This document shows, in pieces, positions 20,511 through 30,947 of a stretch of DNA of 64,000 nucleotides. The notes beneath the pieces are model-generated. The model ran no database searches, was not told the origin of the DNA, and saw only the letters and a program-made list of their open reading frames with translations. Every line of letters begins with the position of its first letter. The stretch's first letter is position 1. The stretch spans positions 1 through 64,000 of the forward strand of contig VCJN01001373.1 in assembly GCA_006384855.1 (NCBI GenBank). The letters run 5' to 3'. The position numbers and the translations under genes were made by a program. Source of the stretch: Tetraselmis striata. Taxonomy: Eukaryota > Chlorophyta > Chlorodendrophyceae > Chlorodendrales > Chlorodendraceae.

Positions 20511-23500
20511 CCCAACACACTCACACGCCTCCGCTCCGATTATGTTATAGCATCGCCTTGTCAATTTTAGTCCAACACTGGACAAGAATCGCACTATATT
20601 ACTACATTACATGTACCATTGCTTCGCTCACTTTATGCTTCTTTCATGCTCAACCCGTTGCCCCACAACCCACAGGGAATATCACCCACAGTGCTTCATG
20701 CTCGATGCCACCGCTGAAACCCAATGCCTATGGCCTGACATGTGATCCGGCCCGATCGTGACGCAATACAGAACCTGGCGCAATTGAGCGTGTGCTCATG
20801 ATCCTGACATCCATGGTGACAAAAGACGACAGCGACACCGTGTCCCCAACACCAAAGACAGAGAAAATCATGACCCGGCGCGTCCGTTGGATGGCGGCGA
20901 CTGCCGCAGGCTCTGTCAGCGCTCTCGTGCGCAGTTATGGCCACTTCTACTGGACAGGTGCGTAATGTTTTGCTTTTCCCTGGACTAGCAGTCCCTGCGC
21001 CTCATGAACCTGGCTGTTCGCATTCACACGCTTCAGACGCCGTGCACCTCCGGCGGCCCATGTACCACATGTCAGGGCGGCTTGGTGCCCCTTGTTTTGA
21101 TACCCCCCCAAGCCGCTCTCTTGTGAACCCCGCTCCTCGGGTGGTGCTCATTCCCGGCATGCAGGTGCTCCTGGCGGGACGTTTTCAAAAGACGGGTTGC
21201 CCTTCTTGGAAGGCGAAGCCTGGGAACAGGAAACCCGTGCCAGTCTCAGCATCCAGGCCGCTGCCGCGCTGCACTTGCACCTCTCCACCAAGGCATAACC
21301 CCCCCCCCCCCCCCCCCTTTCCCCCTCCCCTTTCCCCTTTCTCTCCCAATCCACAAACCCCAATCATTGGGCAATTTTACAGATATGCGTTGGTCCCCTT
21401 TCGCACACAGCTCTGCCTGACACGGCCGCAGATTATTATGCTTAGTACTTGACAGTGTGCATGTACATGCAGCATGACGCCCTCCCTCGCACCTCTCCAG
21501 ACTCCGCAATGCCCTGCGCCCTGGCCTGACACACCCTATCCTTCCCTGATCCCTGGGTGGGCAGGTGGACGACCACCCGGACATCGCAGCCGCCGTGCAG
21601 TCCTTGCGCTCCTGTATGGAGGACTGGCTGAGCCGCTTTGCTGCCGAGGAGCTACCCCGCGACAGCGTGCACGGCCCCACCTGGCCCTGCGTGCAGCTGC
21701 ACGCGCTGGAGGCCGCTTCTGGCATGTTCTGCGGCCTGTCCGCGGTCAAGATGCAGCCAAAGCTGTTGAAGGAGGTCGGCTCTGCAGTCCTGAGAGAGCT
21801 GCGGGTCAGAAAGGCAAGCGCACGCTGCTCCTCCACCCGGCCGTGCAAACCCGGGACTTGATGCTCCGCCGGAGTCCCAGGGAGTCAAGCCTGGGTCCCA
21901 GGCAGTCTACTCTGGCCTGGCTCGACCTGGCCTGGGAGTTTGTAAGGCGTGCCGGTCGTGCTATTACCAGACAGTATGGTGTTTGATGCACAGTAGCCAG
22001 ACACTCCGTGTACCACAGCCGGTGTACTCCGCGCCCCTCATCCGACCGCCATCGGATTGGCGTCTTATAAGTTGCGCCGTAGGCTCCAGCGTGGGTGTGA
22101 CGCGGTATAGCTGTCACGGCAACTGAGCGACAGCTGGAGCGGCCCTTTCCCTGAGCCAAACTGGGGTCGTTGTCCGACAAGCAGGGGGGTGCGTAGAGAC
22201 TCCTGTGCCGGCCGCGGAGTTGCACTGTCAGCACGTCTCCATCCCCACGGCCCGCAGCTGCATATACGCCGTGGGGATGGCGACGTGCTGACAATGCAAC
22301 TCCGTGGCCGGCGCAGGAGTATCTACGGGCACTGGGCCTCCCGCCTGGTCCACTGGGGGCCAAGTGGACGCAGCTAGAGAGGCTGTTGCTGCTGGGGTCG
22401 CGCTTGGGCCAGTCAGGTCACAGCGGCACCAACATGCTGGACATCACGCGCGTGGCGCAGGCTCGCGGGTGCGCCATGCTGGAGGCCATGCCTGAAGCGC
22501 AGCAGGTGCGGCCCGCGACGGACTTTGAGATCAGGCAGGGGGCAAGCTGAGTGCTGTCTTGCACCTGGCGGGATGAAGTCAAGGACATGCACTACATACT
22601 CCTGAGGCGGATGCCTGTGCCAAATGCATTTCCAGGCGGAGATCCTCGTGGAGGCCTTGGCAGACATCAAAGCAGTTGGGGCGCGAGACCTCGTGACCCT
22701 TCTCAAGATGCTGCAGTGCCTCCTGGTGTCCGTGCTGACAAACCCAAAGGTGGCGGAAGCGGCGCTGCCCGTGCTGCCCGAGCAGCTGCCAAGCGTCGCG
22801 CAACCGGACGAAGACACGGCCGCAGGGGCGGTGCTGCGGCACTGCGCCGCGGCGGTGGTGGCCGTGCTGGGCGGCCTGAAGCGCAAGCGGGTGGCTGTTC
22901 AGGCAGCTGCTGTTGGGGCGCTGCTGCCACACGCAGCCTTTCAGCCAGAAACGCACGACCACGAGGCACTGCACCGGCCAGGTGCCCCCCCCCCCCCCCC
23001 CCCCCCCCCCCGCACATGCCATCCCCACCCTCCACCGATTCCGTGAACGACCCCTGCCACGAACTGCCCTCCCCTTGCATTCTCAACTTGAGCTCTGCAA
23101 GTTCAACACACATAGCAAATGTATTGTGAAGACCCGCACGGCGGCTTGCATGCTGCAAGACCAAGCGAGTGCAAGAGTAACGCAGGCCGCCACCACCGGG
23201 TACGGCTGCTCAACCAGCGATTGCCCTGCCCTTTGACAGGTGGGGCGGTGCCATGGACGGTGGAGAAGCTGATGGGCCTCCCGCGGTCGCCGCCCGGCCT
23301 GCTGTACTGCCTGGCGCTGCAGCTGAGCGCAGCGTGCGCCGCGCACCCAAGCCTGGCGGCTACATACACGCCGTTCTTCTGCAGCCTGCTGCTGCAGGGC
23401 GCGCCTGACGCGGAGCTCGAGGGCCTCGCCACGCATGCGGGCGCCGCCCTGCTGGGCGAGCAGGAGCGGCAGCGCTTGCTGAGCCCGCTGGACCCGGAGC

Positions 23501-26500
23501 TGGACAGCCTCTACGCCTGCACCGCCATGGGCCCGCGCGTGGCGGTGCTCTGCTACCTGCGCCGCTTGGCGGAAAATCGCACCGCCGCAGACCCCCAGCA
23601 TGCTGCGGCGGCGCACTTTGCCGGGCACTCGATCTGGCGCGGGCTGATCCGCATGACCACAGGTGGGGAATGGCATCGATGTGTGCAAGCATCTGCCTCC
23701 CCCCCCCCCCCCCCCCCATATGGCAGGCGCCGGCACGCCTGCTAAGACCACTGCTAACCCCTCCCTTCCTATCTACCTTGCCTATGCGGCAGACCCGGAG
23801 CTGTCCTCCGGGCAGTACCGTGTCGGTGGCGGCCTCCACCGGCGCAAGGTTCGGCTGTGGCAGGCGCTCTGCTGTGCGAGCGTGTTTGTGGAGGGCAAGG
23901 AGGAGGCGTGCGAGGTATGTATGGAGATGGCCGAGCGGAAAGGGCGAAAAGAAAAAATGGGTGTGTGTGTGGGGGGGGGGGGGGGGGGGGGGGCTGTGCC
24001 AGTGCCAGTGCCCTTGATGCTGCCTCCCTGCCGCATAGATGTACAATGGCAGGGTCTACTCGTTGAGCTGCTCGTTCCTTTGTGGACGTCTCTCCCTTGG
24101 CGGTCGTCATGCTCGGCGCTAAGCCGGCGATTGCGGTGTTTCGCTCTCGCCGCAGGTGCTGCGGCTGGTGCTTGCGGAGCTCCGCGAGTTCAACCTGGCG
24201 AATGTGCGGCAGTACCAGGAGGTGCTGGCCGTGGCCCTGGTGTGTGCCGCCCCGAGCCTGCTGGCGGCGGAGGTGCTGCCGCTGCTAGAGGACTACGAGC
24301 ACCGGCACGAGGGGCTCGCCTCGTATGTGCTCATCACTGCCCAGGTGAGCCCAGATGCCTACCAAGAGGGTGACGGGGGGGGATTCAGTGCCTCTGCCAC
24401 TGCCCCTGCCCCTCCTGCACCTGCTCCTGCTACTCCTTCCTCTGCCTCTCCTTCCTCTGCCTCTCCTGCACCCGCTCCTGCTCTCAATCGGGCTTTTCTT
24501 CCTCCTGCTACTCCTGCCACTGCCCACCAGTTTGACATGAAGGCCCGCGCGATTTTCGCAGTCAGAACACACTCTGTGCTCGCTGCCCTCTGCCAGGCGG
24601 CCGGCCAGTGGCGCTGCGCAGATACGCGCTCGGCAGTCGCGGGGCGCTGCCTGGCGGCCATCCTGCCGTGGGCGATGAGCCACAACCACAATCTGCGCAC
24701 GTTTACGCAGGCGCGTGGCTGCTGATATATGGACCCGTCCCATGCGCCGCCTGGGCCGGAGTAGCGCCACAGGGGCCCGCGCAATGCTGTGTCACGCCTA
24801 GCAATGTTAAGAAGCGGCAACCCATGCTTGATGGCGTTGGGCTGAGGGCGGCGCTGACACCTCCGGGTGTGTGCAGGTAGTGATGCGGATGCTGCTGGAG
24901 CGATTCCCGCAGCTGGCCTCCCCGCCAGGTACAGGTCCCGCATGCACCTCTGAGCAGCTCAATCGTTCTTGTAGTACCCCATGCGCGTCACCGATTCCTT
25001 CCGGACGCTTATTGTGTCCCGACCCCGTGTGCAGACACGGGCGCCGACCCGCTGGCGGCCTCTGCGAGGGCTGCGTTGGCCCAGGCGCAGACGTTTCTGC
25101 AGACCAACCATGACATCGTGCGGCTCTGCAACGTATGGCCCGCCGCTCTTGTCTGGGAACACAACCCCATAGCCGGCATTGGTGACTGTCAGCACAGTGC
25201 TGCGCCCGACCACAAGCCTTGGGCCCGGCTTGCCCGCCGCCCCGCCCCCCCCCCCCCCCCCTCCTTCCCCCTCATCCACTCGCCGCGTTGCCCCTACTTG
25301 TCGCCTGACTCTGATCCCGACTCGCGCGCGGCAGGCGCTGGCCCCCGCCATGTACTCCTTCGACGTGACCGACGCAGCGGACCCCCGCAGCATTCTGTGC
25401 AAGAACGTGCAGCTCATCGGGCCCGAGAGCAACGAGGTGAACGTGTTCGAGGGCGCCCCGGTGCCGCTGTTTGAGGAGGTGCGCCGCCCGGCCACATGTG
25501 CGCATTTGCCCGTGCTCGGAAGTGCGCACGGGGACGGCAGAGGCATCGGCCTGCATCCGGGACGCGCACACCCGCGTTCACCGCCGCCGCTCCCATGCAA
25601 CGCGACAGGTGACTCGCTTCCTCAACCAGGAGCGCAACTTGCGGCGCTCTGCGCACCACGAGCGGGTGGCGATGTGCCAGATGGAGCGCAGCGCCCCCGA
25701 GCCTGCGCAGGCATCCCCCCCCTCTCCCACCTCCTCCCCGCTTCCAGGCCGTCCTGCCTGTATGAACTGCCCGGGTCACCCTATCCCTTTCTCCGACGGC
25801 GCCTGCCCCCCCCCCCCCCCCCCCCCCGCCCCCTATCCCCCCCCTCTGTCCTCAGCACTTGGTCTTGTGCACTGACGCCCCCTCTCTCCCGCGTGGCAGG
25901 GTTCAACAAGCACGGCTCCCATCCAACGCAAGGCAACGCCAGTGACCGCGTCCGGGCAGTGGGTGGCTGGGCAGCACGTGGACGCCACGCTGCTGTCGGC
26001 ATCGAGGGCACTTGGGAGCAATGCCGAGGTGCCCCCCTCCACCCCCCTTCGCAGCAACGCCTGGGGAGATGCCGCCAACCCATGACTCCATCCACCTGTC
26101 GCGTCAGTTTGTTTGCCTGTCGATTATGAATCCGGCGCCGCCGATCGCGGTGGCTAACTATCCCGAGTGTGCAGGTGGATGGCCCTGGGAGCAGCGGGGA
26201 GCGCGCAATGGCGCTGGCGGGCAAACGGCAGCACATTGTTGTGGTTGCCTCGCTCATCGACAAGGTGCCCAGGAAGCCCCCGCCCCCCCCCCCCCCCCAC
26301 CCCCAACCCCGCTAATCCCTGCATCTACAAGACTCCATCTGTTACCAAGTTTGGCCTTTTTGTTCCCTCTGATGTGCCTTGGCGTGGCCAGCATGCGCCA
26401 CACCCGAGCTTACACGCTCACTCTGGCTGCGCAGGTCCCGAATCTTGCTGGCCTCACGCGCACTTGCGAGGTGTTCCGGGCCTCGTCCTTGGTGGTGGCA

Positions 26501-27981
26501 GACAGGCGCGCCTTGAAGGACCCGGCGTTTGCCAACATCAGCGTCTCGGTGCGCCCCCCCCCCCCCCCCCCCCCCCTTCCTCCCCGTCCTCTTCCCCTGC
26601 GCCCAAGCAACCCAATGTTGCCTTTGGGTACACTGCCCACCAAAGCTGGCTGCTGCTCTGCTTCAGGCGGAGCACTGGGTGCCCATTGAGGAGGTGAGCG
26701 AGCAGGCGCTGCAGGCATGGCTGCTGAACAAGCGCGAGGCGGGGTACTGCCTCATAGGTGACTGCCCCCCCCCCCCCCCCCCCCCCCCTTTCCTCAAAGC
26801 AGCCATGCCACACAAGCGGCATTCGTATTTGTGGTTTACATGTGTCAAGAACAAGCGTGCCAAGGGGGCACTTGCCTGATATCGGCGGATGTATGCATGC
26901 AATAGTGACCGTAACATTGACATGGATTGCGGGCCGGCAAACTGTGACCTGTTTTGCTCCGTCGAGTCGGAGATTTCGACATGTGCGGTGTGATCTGATG
27001 GATTTCCATATTGGTGTTGCGACGTATGTTAGTGTTCTGCTTCTGAGCGACGGGATCAAAACCAGGGTTGCGCATCAGGTGGGTGTGGGGTGGTTATGTC
27101 ATAGCTACCTGTGACACCAGCGCATAGTCATGTTGTGCGCCCAGCATACCATAATTATGGCATAGCTGTGAGCAGAACCACTCCACGCACAAGGCGCAGG
27201 CACAATATGGCATCTATCAGCCCTAAAATATGCCACAAATTGTATGAGACCACTGGGTTTGTCCGTGCTTTTGTGTGTATAATAAGATATGATATTTATT
27301 AAAGCTGTTAGAGGGAAGCGGGTGCGAATAAACAACGAGATATATCGTTTGTCACACCGATGAAAGGGGAGAAGTGGGAGTGGGTTTCAGCTAGGTTTTA
27401 TAAAGGTTTTTTGTAGGTATGTGAAAAGTAACTATGCTATGCCTTATGAACTCTGACTAATGCATATCCCTGGTCAAAACAGTAGCCTACAGCGAACCCA
27501 TGCCCTGGCGTGGTCGTTGCTATTTCCGCGGTGTATTCTGACGCACCTTGCCTATATTCCGCGAATGCAAAAAAGGTAGTCGCTATAGGGAGATCGGGAT
27601 CCGGGACTGTAGCGACTCGCTACCCGTGGAGTTGGTTGTGGATTCATGCAGCACCTGACGAGAGCCGCGTACCCCCCCCCCCCCCCCCCCCTCCGTCGGG
27701 GCCCTTCCGGAACTATCCGGCTGGCAGGCCTGGAGCAGACGAACGAGAGCGTCTCGCTGCCGACGTACCCCTTCCCGGCACACTGCGTGCTGCTGCTTGG
27801 GCGCGAGAAGGAGGGCATCCCCGTGGGCCTGCTCGGCCTGCTGGACACGTGCGTGGAGATCCCGCAGCTGGGCGTCATCCGCTCGCTCAACGTGCACGTC
27901 AGCGGCGCGATCGCGGTGTACGAGTACACGCGCCAGCAGCGGGAGCGCCTGGCCAACGGCGCGCCGCCGCCGCCGCAGTAG
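16285..27981 (+). CDS. TARBP1: TARBP1/Trm3-type tRNA (guanosine-2'-O-) methyltransferase, 26 exons
   Basis: Family members methylate the ribose of G18 in tRNA with S-adenosylmethionine. Exons: 16285-16705, 17288-17371, 17475-18025, 18146-18707, 18824-18959, 19231-19622, 19857-20105, 20338-20476, 20772-20957, 21165-21292, 21565-21813, 22317-22505, 22636-22981, 23240-23662, 23793-23914, 24156-24344, 24597-24710, 24877-24928, 25035-25132, 25335-25478, 25609-25710, 25900-26028, 26175-26264, 26435-26548, 26667-26757, 27728-27981. Phases agree at every junction and give about 1850 residues. The last ~180 residues are the SpoU/SPOUT knot: [12 protein letters not shown] (motif 1, catalytic Arg), [11 protein letters not shown] (motif 2), then [14 protein letters not shown] and SGAIAVYEY (motif 3). 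The long helical N-terminal part matches TARBP1 in layout ([36 protein letters not shown]). Exon 1 needs removal of one base (about 16395-16425) to join its ATG to the later frame. Four donors are GC. The N-terminal exons are the least certain. Confidence 0.85.
22199..22320. other. Long foldback ending at a 3' splice site
   Basis: Two arms of about 53 bases (22199-22251 and 22268-22320) are near-perfect reverse complements around a loop of about 16 bases. Shared words include GAGTTGCA, TGTCAGCACGTC and CCATCCCCACGGC. The right arm contains the acceptor AG (22315-22316) and the first bases of the TARBP1 exon at 22317, so the hairpin would enclose the splice site. Confidence 0.85.
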
Positions 27982-28076
27982 CACTCGTCCTGCTCTCTCG
28001 CGCACCAACTCGGCATCTATCACGCTATCGTCGCCAGGCAGACGAGCTGCCGATACCCTGCCGACACCTTTTGCTA

Positions 28077-28081
28077 TGTAA
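28077..28081 (+). terminator. TGTAA 3'-end processing signal for TARBP1
   Basis: TGTAA, the usual polyadenylation signal of green algae, lies 96 bases after the TARBP1 stop codon. No other copy is closer. Confidence 0.5.
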
Positions 28082-28329
28082 GCTGGCAGACCCCAAAACG
28101 CGAATGAAAAATCACCGCAGCCCGCGACGATTGGCTGGCGCGCGCTGCAGCCGTGTCCGCCTGTTCCCTCTCTGCTGCAGAATTTTGTTGCCAACTGTCC
28201 GCGGCGGTTTCTGTCGCGACTGCAGGTTTATGTAGGGGTGCAAACGCACCTATCCCAAAACACCAAAACGTTGGCGGCTACCGAGGCGCGCGCGCGACAA
28301 AATACAACAACTTATTCGGCCCATTTTTT

Positions 28330-28500
28330 CCTTCGCCCCTCACCTGGCCGGGACTGCACTGGCACCAGTGAAACAATTGCAACGTCTCTACGACGGCCTT
28401 TCACCGAGGAATCGTTACGGCAGCAATCGTGTTACGGGAATCCCCGGGTAGGCGACGCTCCGCCATGGTCATCGAGCACATCGCCGAAGCATTTCAAACA
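28330..28500 (+). repeat. Dispersed repeat family, most complete plus-strand copy
   Basis: It includes CACTGGCACCAGTGAAACAA, CAACGTCTCTACGACGGCC and, further on, GGTAGGCGACG with ATCGCCGAAGCATTT. Relatives are at 12154-12225, 58905-59045 (-) and 62545-62615 (-). Translations of this copy and of 58905-59045 share IAEAF, so part was once coding. It lies between TARBP1 and the transporter gene. Confidence 0.7.
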
Positions 28501-28516
28501 TTGAAGGGCGATGCGA

Positions 28517-28578
28517 AAGTATTGGTGGGGGGGGGCGGGGGGGGGGGGGGGGATTGGGGGGGGGGGGGGGGGGGGGGG
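28517..28578 (+). repeat. Poly-G tracts
   Basis: Three G runs broken by single C, A and T bases occupy about 60 bases between the convergent TARBP1 and transporter genes. Confidence 0.9.
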
Positions 28579-28754
28579 TTCCCTCCGGCATCTGGACCAC
28601 GACGCACTGCACGTCATCCATAGTGTATTGTACAGTCACTCCCTGGCGCCTCCAGGCTTGCTTGCCCGGCGTACGCCCCATCCTCTGCGGGCCCAGCTGG
28701 CTACGAGCGCGCCTGCCTGCTGCTACGAGCCGGACTGCCTCCCGCGGCAAGCGC

Positions 28755-30474
28755 TCACTGCAGTTTCCGCGCCTGACCCGGCTGCGGCGCCACCAGCGTG
28801 CCCTCCCGCACCTTGATCACGGAGTACGCAATGATTCCCAGCAGCGACAGCAGCAGCCCGTAGACCTGCGCGTAGCGGACGCTCGCCTCAGCACGAAGAC
28901 ATAAATATGAGGAGGGGTGGACAAAGCAATCAACTGTTTTGAACCATCGGCTCAGACCCTCTGTAGTGTGTTCTGATAGATTTCGCAAGAGCACCAGTCA
29001 CCACCATGAACTCAGAGCGCGGGTACAATGACTCCGGGAAGGGGGAGGGGTCACCTTTTTGGGGGGCAGCGTCTCGTCAAAGAGGAGCACGCCGCCGGCG
29101 ATGATGATGACTGTCTTGATGTGACCCACCACGTTGTAGGTGAGGCTGGAGGTGGCGCCGATGACGAGGAAGGTGGAGAGGCTGACGGCGAGGCCAAGCA
29201 GCGCGCTGAGCGCGATGGCGGCCAGGGACGCGGGCGTGTAGGGGAAGCCGCGCAGCGTGTCGGGCCCGGGCGGCGTCCCCGGCGGCAGGCCCAGCCCCGT
29301 GGGCTCCAGCGCCAGGACCAGCCCCGCCAGCAGCGCGCTCGACAGCGGCGCGCTGGCGTGCAGCAGCTGCATGCTGCCCAGCCCCAGCGCGCGCTGCTGC
29401 GACCCCACCCACACCTGGTACAGCGCGGTGGTGAGCACCGCGGCGCCGCCCACCAGCGCGCCCTGCAGCCCCGAGCTGCCCTCCAGCTCACTCACGGTCG
29501 CGAAGCCAATGCCCACGCACACCACGCCCACCGCGGCGACCACGCGCACGGGGGGCACCCGGCGGTGCATGAGTAGCTCCAGCGCCAGGATGGCGGGCGC
29601 CACCGCGATCTTGGAGACCTGGTAGAAGCTGACCGAGTTGAGCCGCAGGTTGAGGTTGCCGAAGACTATGTACGCCACAAAGGCGACGGCTATTGGCGCC
29701 ACCTGCGCCTCCACCATGAAAAGCGCCTGCCTGTCAGCGCCTGTCCGCGCCACACTGGCGCCAGGCTGCCCACGCCGCAGGCCCCCCATGTCGCCTCGGC
29801 CTCGGCCTCGGACCGGGGGGGGGGGGGGGGGGGGGGGGGGCTGGGCGGGGGGGGGGCAAGCGAATGCTGACTGCTTGGCCTGCCATCCAGCCACCTGCCC
29901 TGGATTGCCACTTGCTGCCCTAGCCAGCCCGCCAATAGTTGCTTGCATTCGGCAGCGCGCTGAGCCGGCACTCAGGTGCAAAGTAAGGCGCGACGCGCCC
30001 GAGGGGACACTCACGACGCACCGCCTCGGGGAGCTCGACGCTCCGGCCGCGCCCTCGGGCCGCTAACCGGCGGCGTGTCCCGTCTGGCCGCTACCCACTA
30101 AAGAGAAGCGGGGACGGGGGGCAGCTTGCCTGCGTTACGGACAACTTTACGGTCCGGAACAGCCCGGCGCGCGCGGCGGCGGCCATTCCGCCCACGGTGA
30201 CGAGGGTGTGGCAGAAGGTGAGCGCGTAGGTGAAGGCGAAGTGGTGGTGCGCGAAGACCGCCTTGTTGGCGAAGACGATCCCGCTGGCGCTGGCGATGTT
30301 GAACAGCGCGTAACCCAGCGCTCGGCCAGAGTCCACCTGCACCGCGTCGGGCTTGCCGGAGCTGATCTCGCCGCTAGTGGCCCCGCTCTTTGTCGGGGGG
30401 CTGGGCACGGCGCTGGCGCCGCTGTGCCCGGCCTCGTCCCCCGACGTATCGGCTGGCCGGTTGATCGCCGGCAT
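28755..30474 (-). CDS. SLC35E3-like nucleotide-sugar/triose-phosphate-type transporter, 3 exons
   Basis: This is a drug/metabolite-superfamily membrane transporter, probably moving nucleotide sugars across Golgi or another endomembrane; the substrate cannot be read from the sequence. The CDS is complement(28755-28865, 29055-29702, 30130-30474), 367 residues, starting at the ATG at 30474. Exon 1 carries a hydrophilic N-terminus and the first helices (LFNIASASGIVFANKAVF). Exon 2 has most helices, with VSFYQVSKIAVAPAI, LYQVWVGSQQRALGLGSMQL and SSLTYNVVGHIKTVIII, signatures of SLC35E3 and plant relatives. Exon 3 ends LGIIAYSVIKVREG and a short tail. Intron 1 has a GC donor (AG|GCAAGC at 30129-30128), and using it gives gap-free alignment with the recalled SLC35E3 pattern. 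It is convergent with TARBP1, 773 bases apart. About 24 C on the sense strand lie in intron 1. Confidence 0.85.
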
Positions 30475-30947
30475 GCTGACCGCTAAGACGCCCCGGTGTG
30501 CTATGCTGTGCGGTGGTAAGCCCCCCGCCCCGCTTGCGAGCCTGTCGCGCCCCGTGTCAGGTGCGCGTGAGCACTACCATGTACACCCCGAGCCGAGGCG
30601 GCGCGGCGCTGTGCTGGCGCAAGGAGATCCCTGCGAGGTGAGGTGAGGACGGCTATCAACTATGGTCGTCGGAGCCCCTGCCAGTTTTTCCCGCCCCCGG
30701 TGCTGCCAGTAACGCCCACAAGTCGTATCATGTGGGGATACTTCATTCAGCAGTAAGGATCCTTACCACTATATATTTTTATTATTTACATGAGCTAGAG
30801 GCAGCAGAAGGCGATATCGGAAATCACCAAAATAAAAGATCCTTACCACCGGTGTGATCTTATACAGCAGTACCACTGGTAGCGAAAGTGGCGCGCAGGC
30901 GCGCAGAGGCCGGCGGAGGCGCCCCAGTGCCAAAAAACCGGATATAT
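30475..30947. other. Upstream region of the transporter gene
   Basis: This separates the transporter start from the 3' end of LINE C. GATCCTTACCAC occurs at 30758 and 30838 about 80 bases apart, the second copy followed by CGGTGTGATC. No TATA box or other site was identified with confidence. Confidence 0.35.

Noticed and set aside
20676..20760. Extra TARBP1 exon ([15 protein letters not shown])
   Set aside because: It begins after a fair acceptor but ends in a stop without a donor; skipping to 20772 keeps phase.
24355..24530. Pro/Ala-rich coding segment in TARBP1
   Set aside because: The CCTCTGCC/CTCCTG low-complexity stretch follows a good GTGAGC donor at 24345 and is better read as intron.
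29028..29576. 182-codon plus-strand ORF over the transporter
   Set aside because: Shadow of the transporter exon, which has clear membrane-protein motifs.
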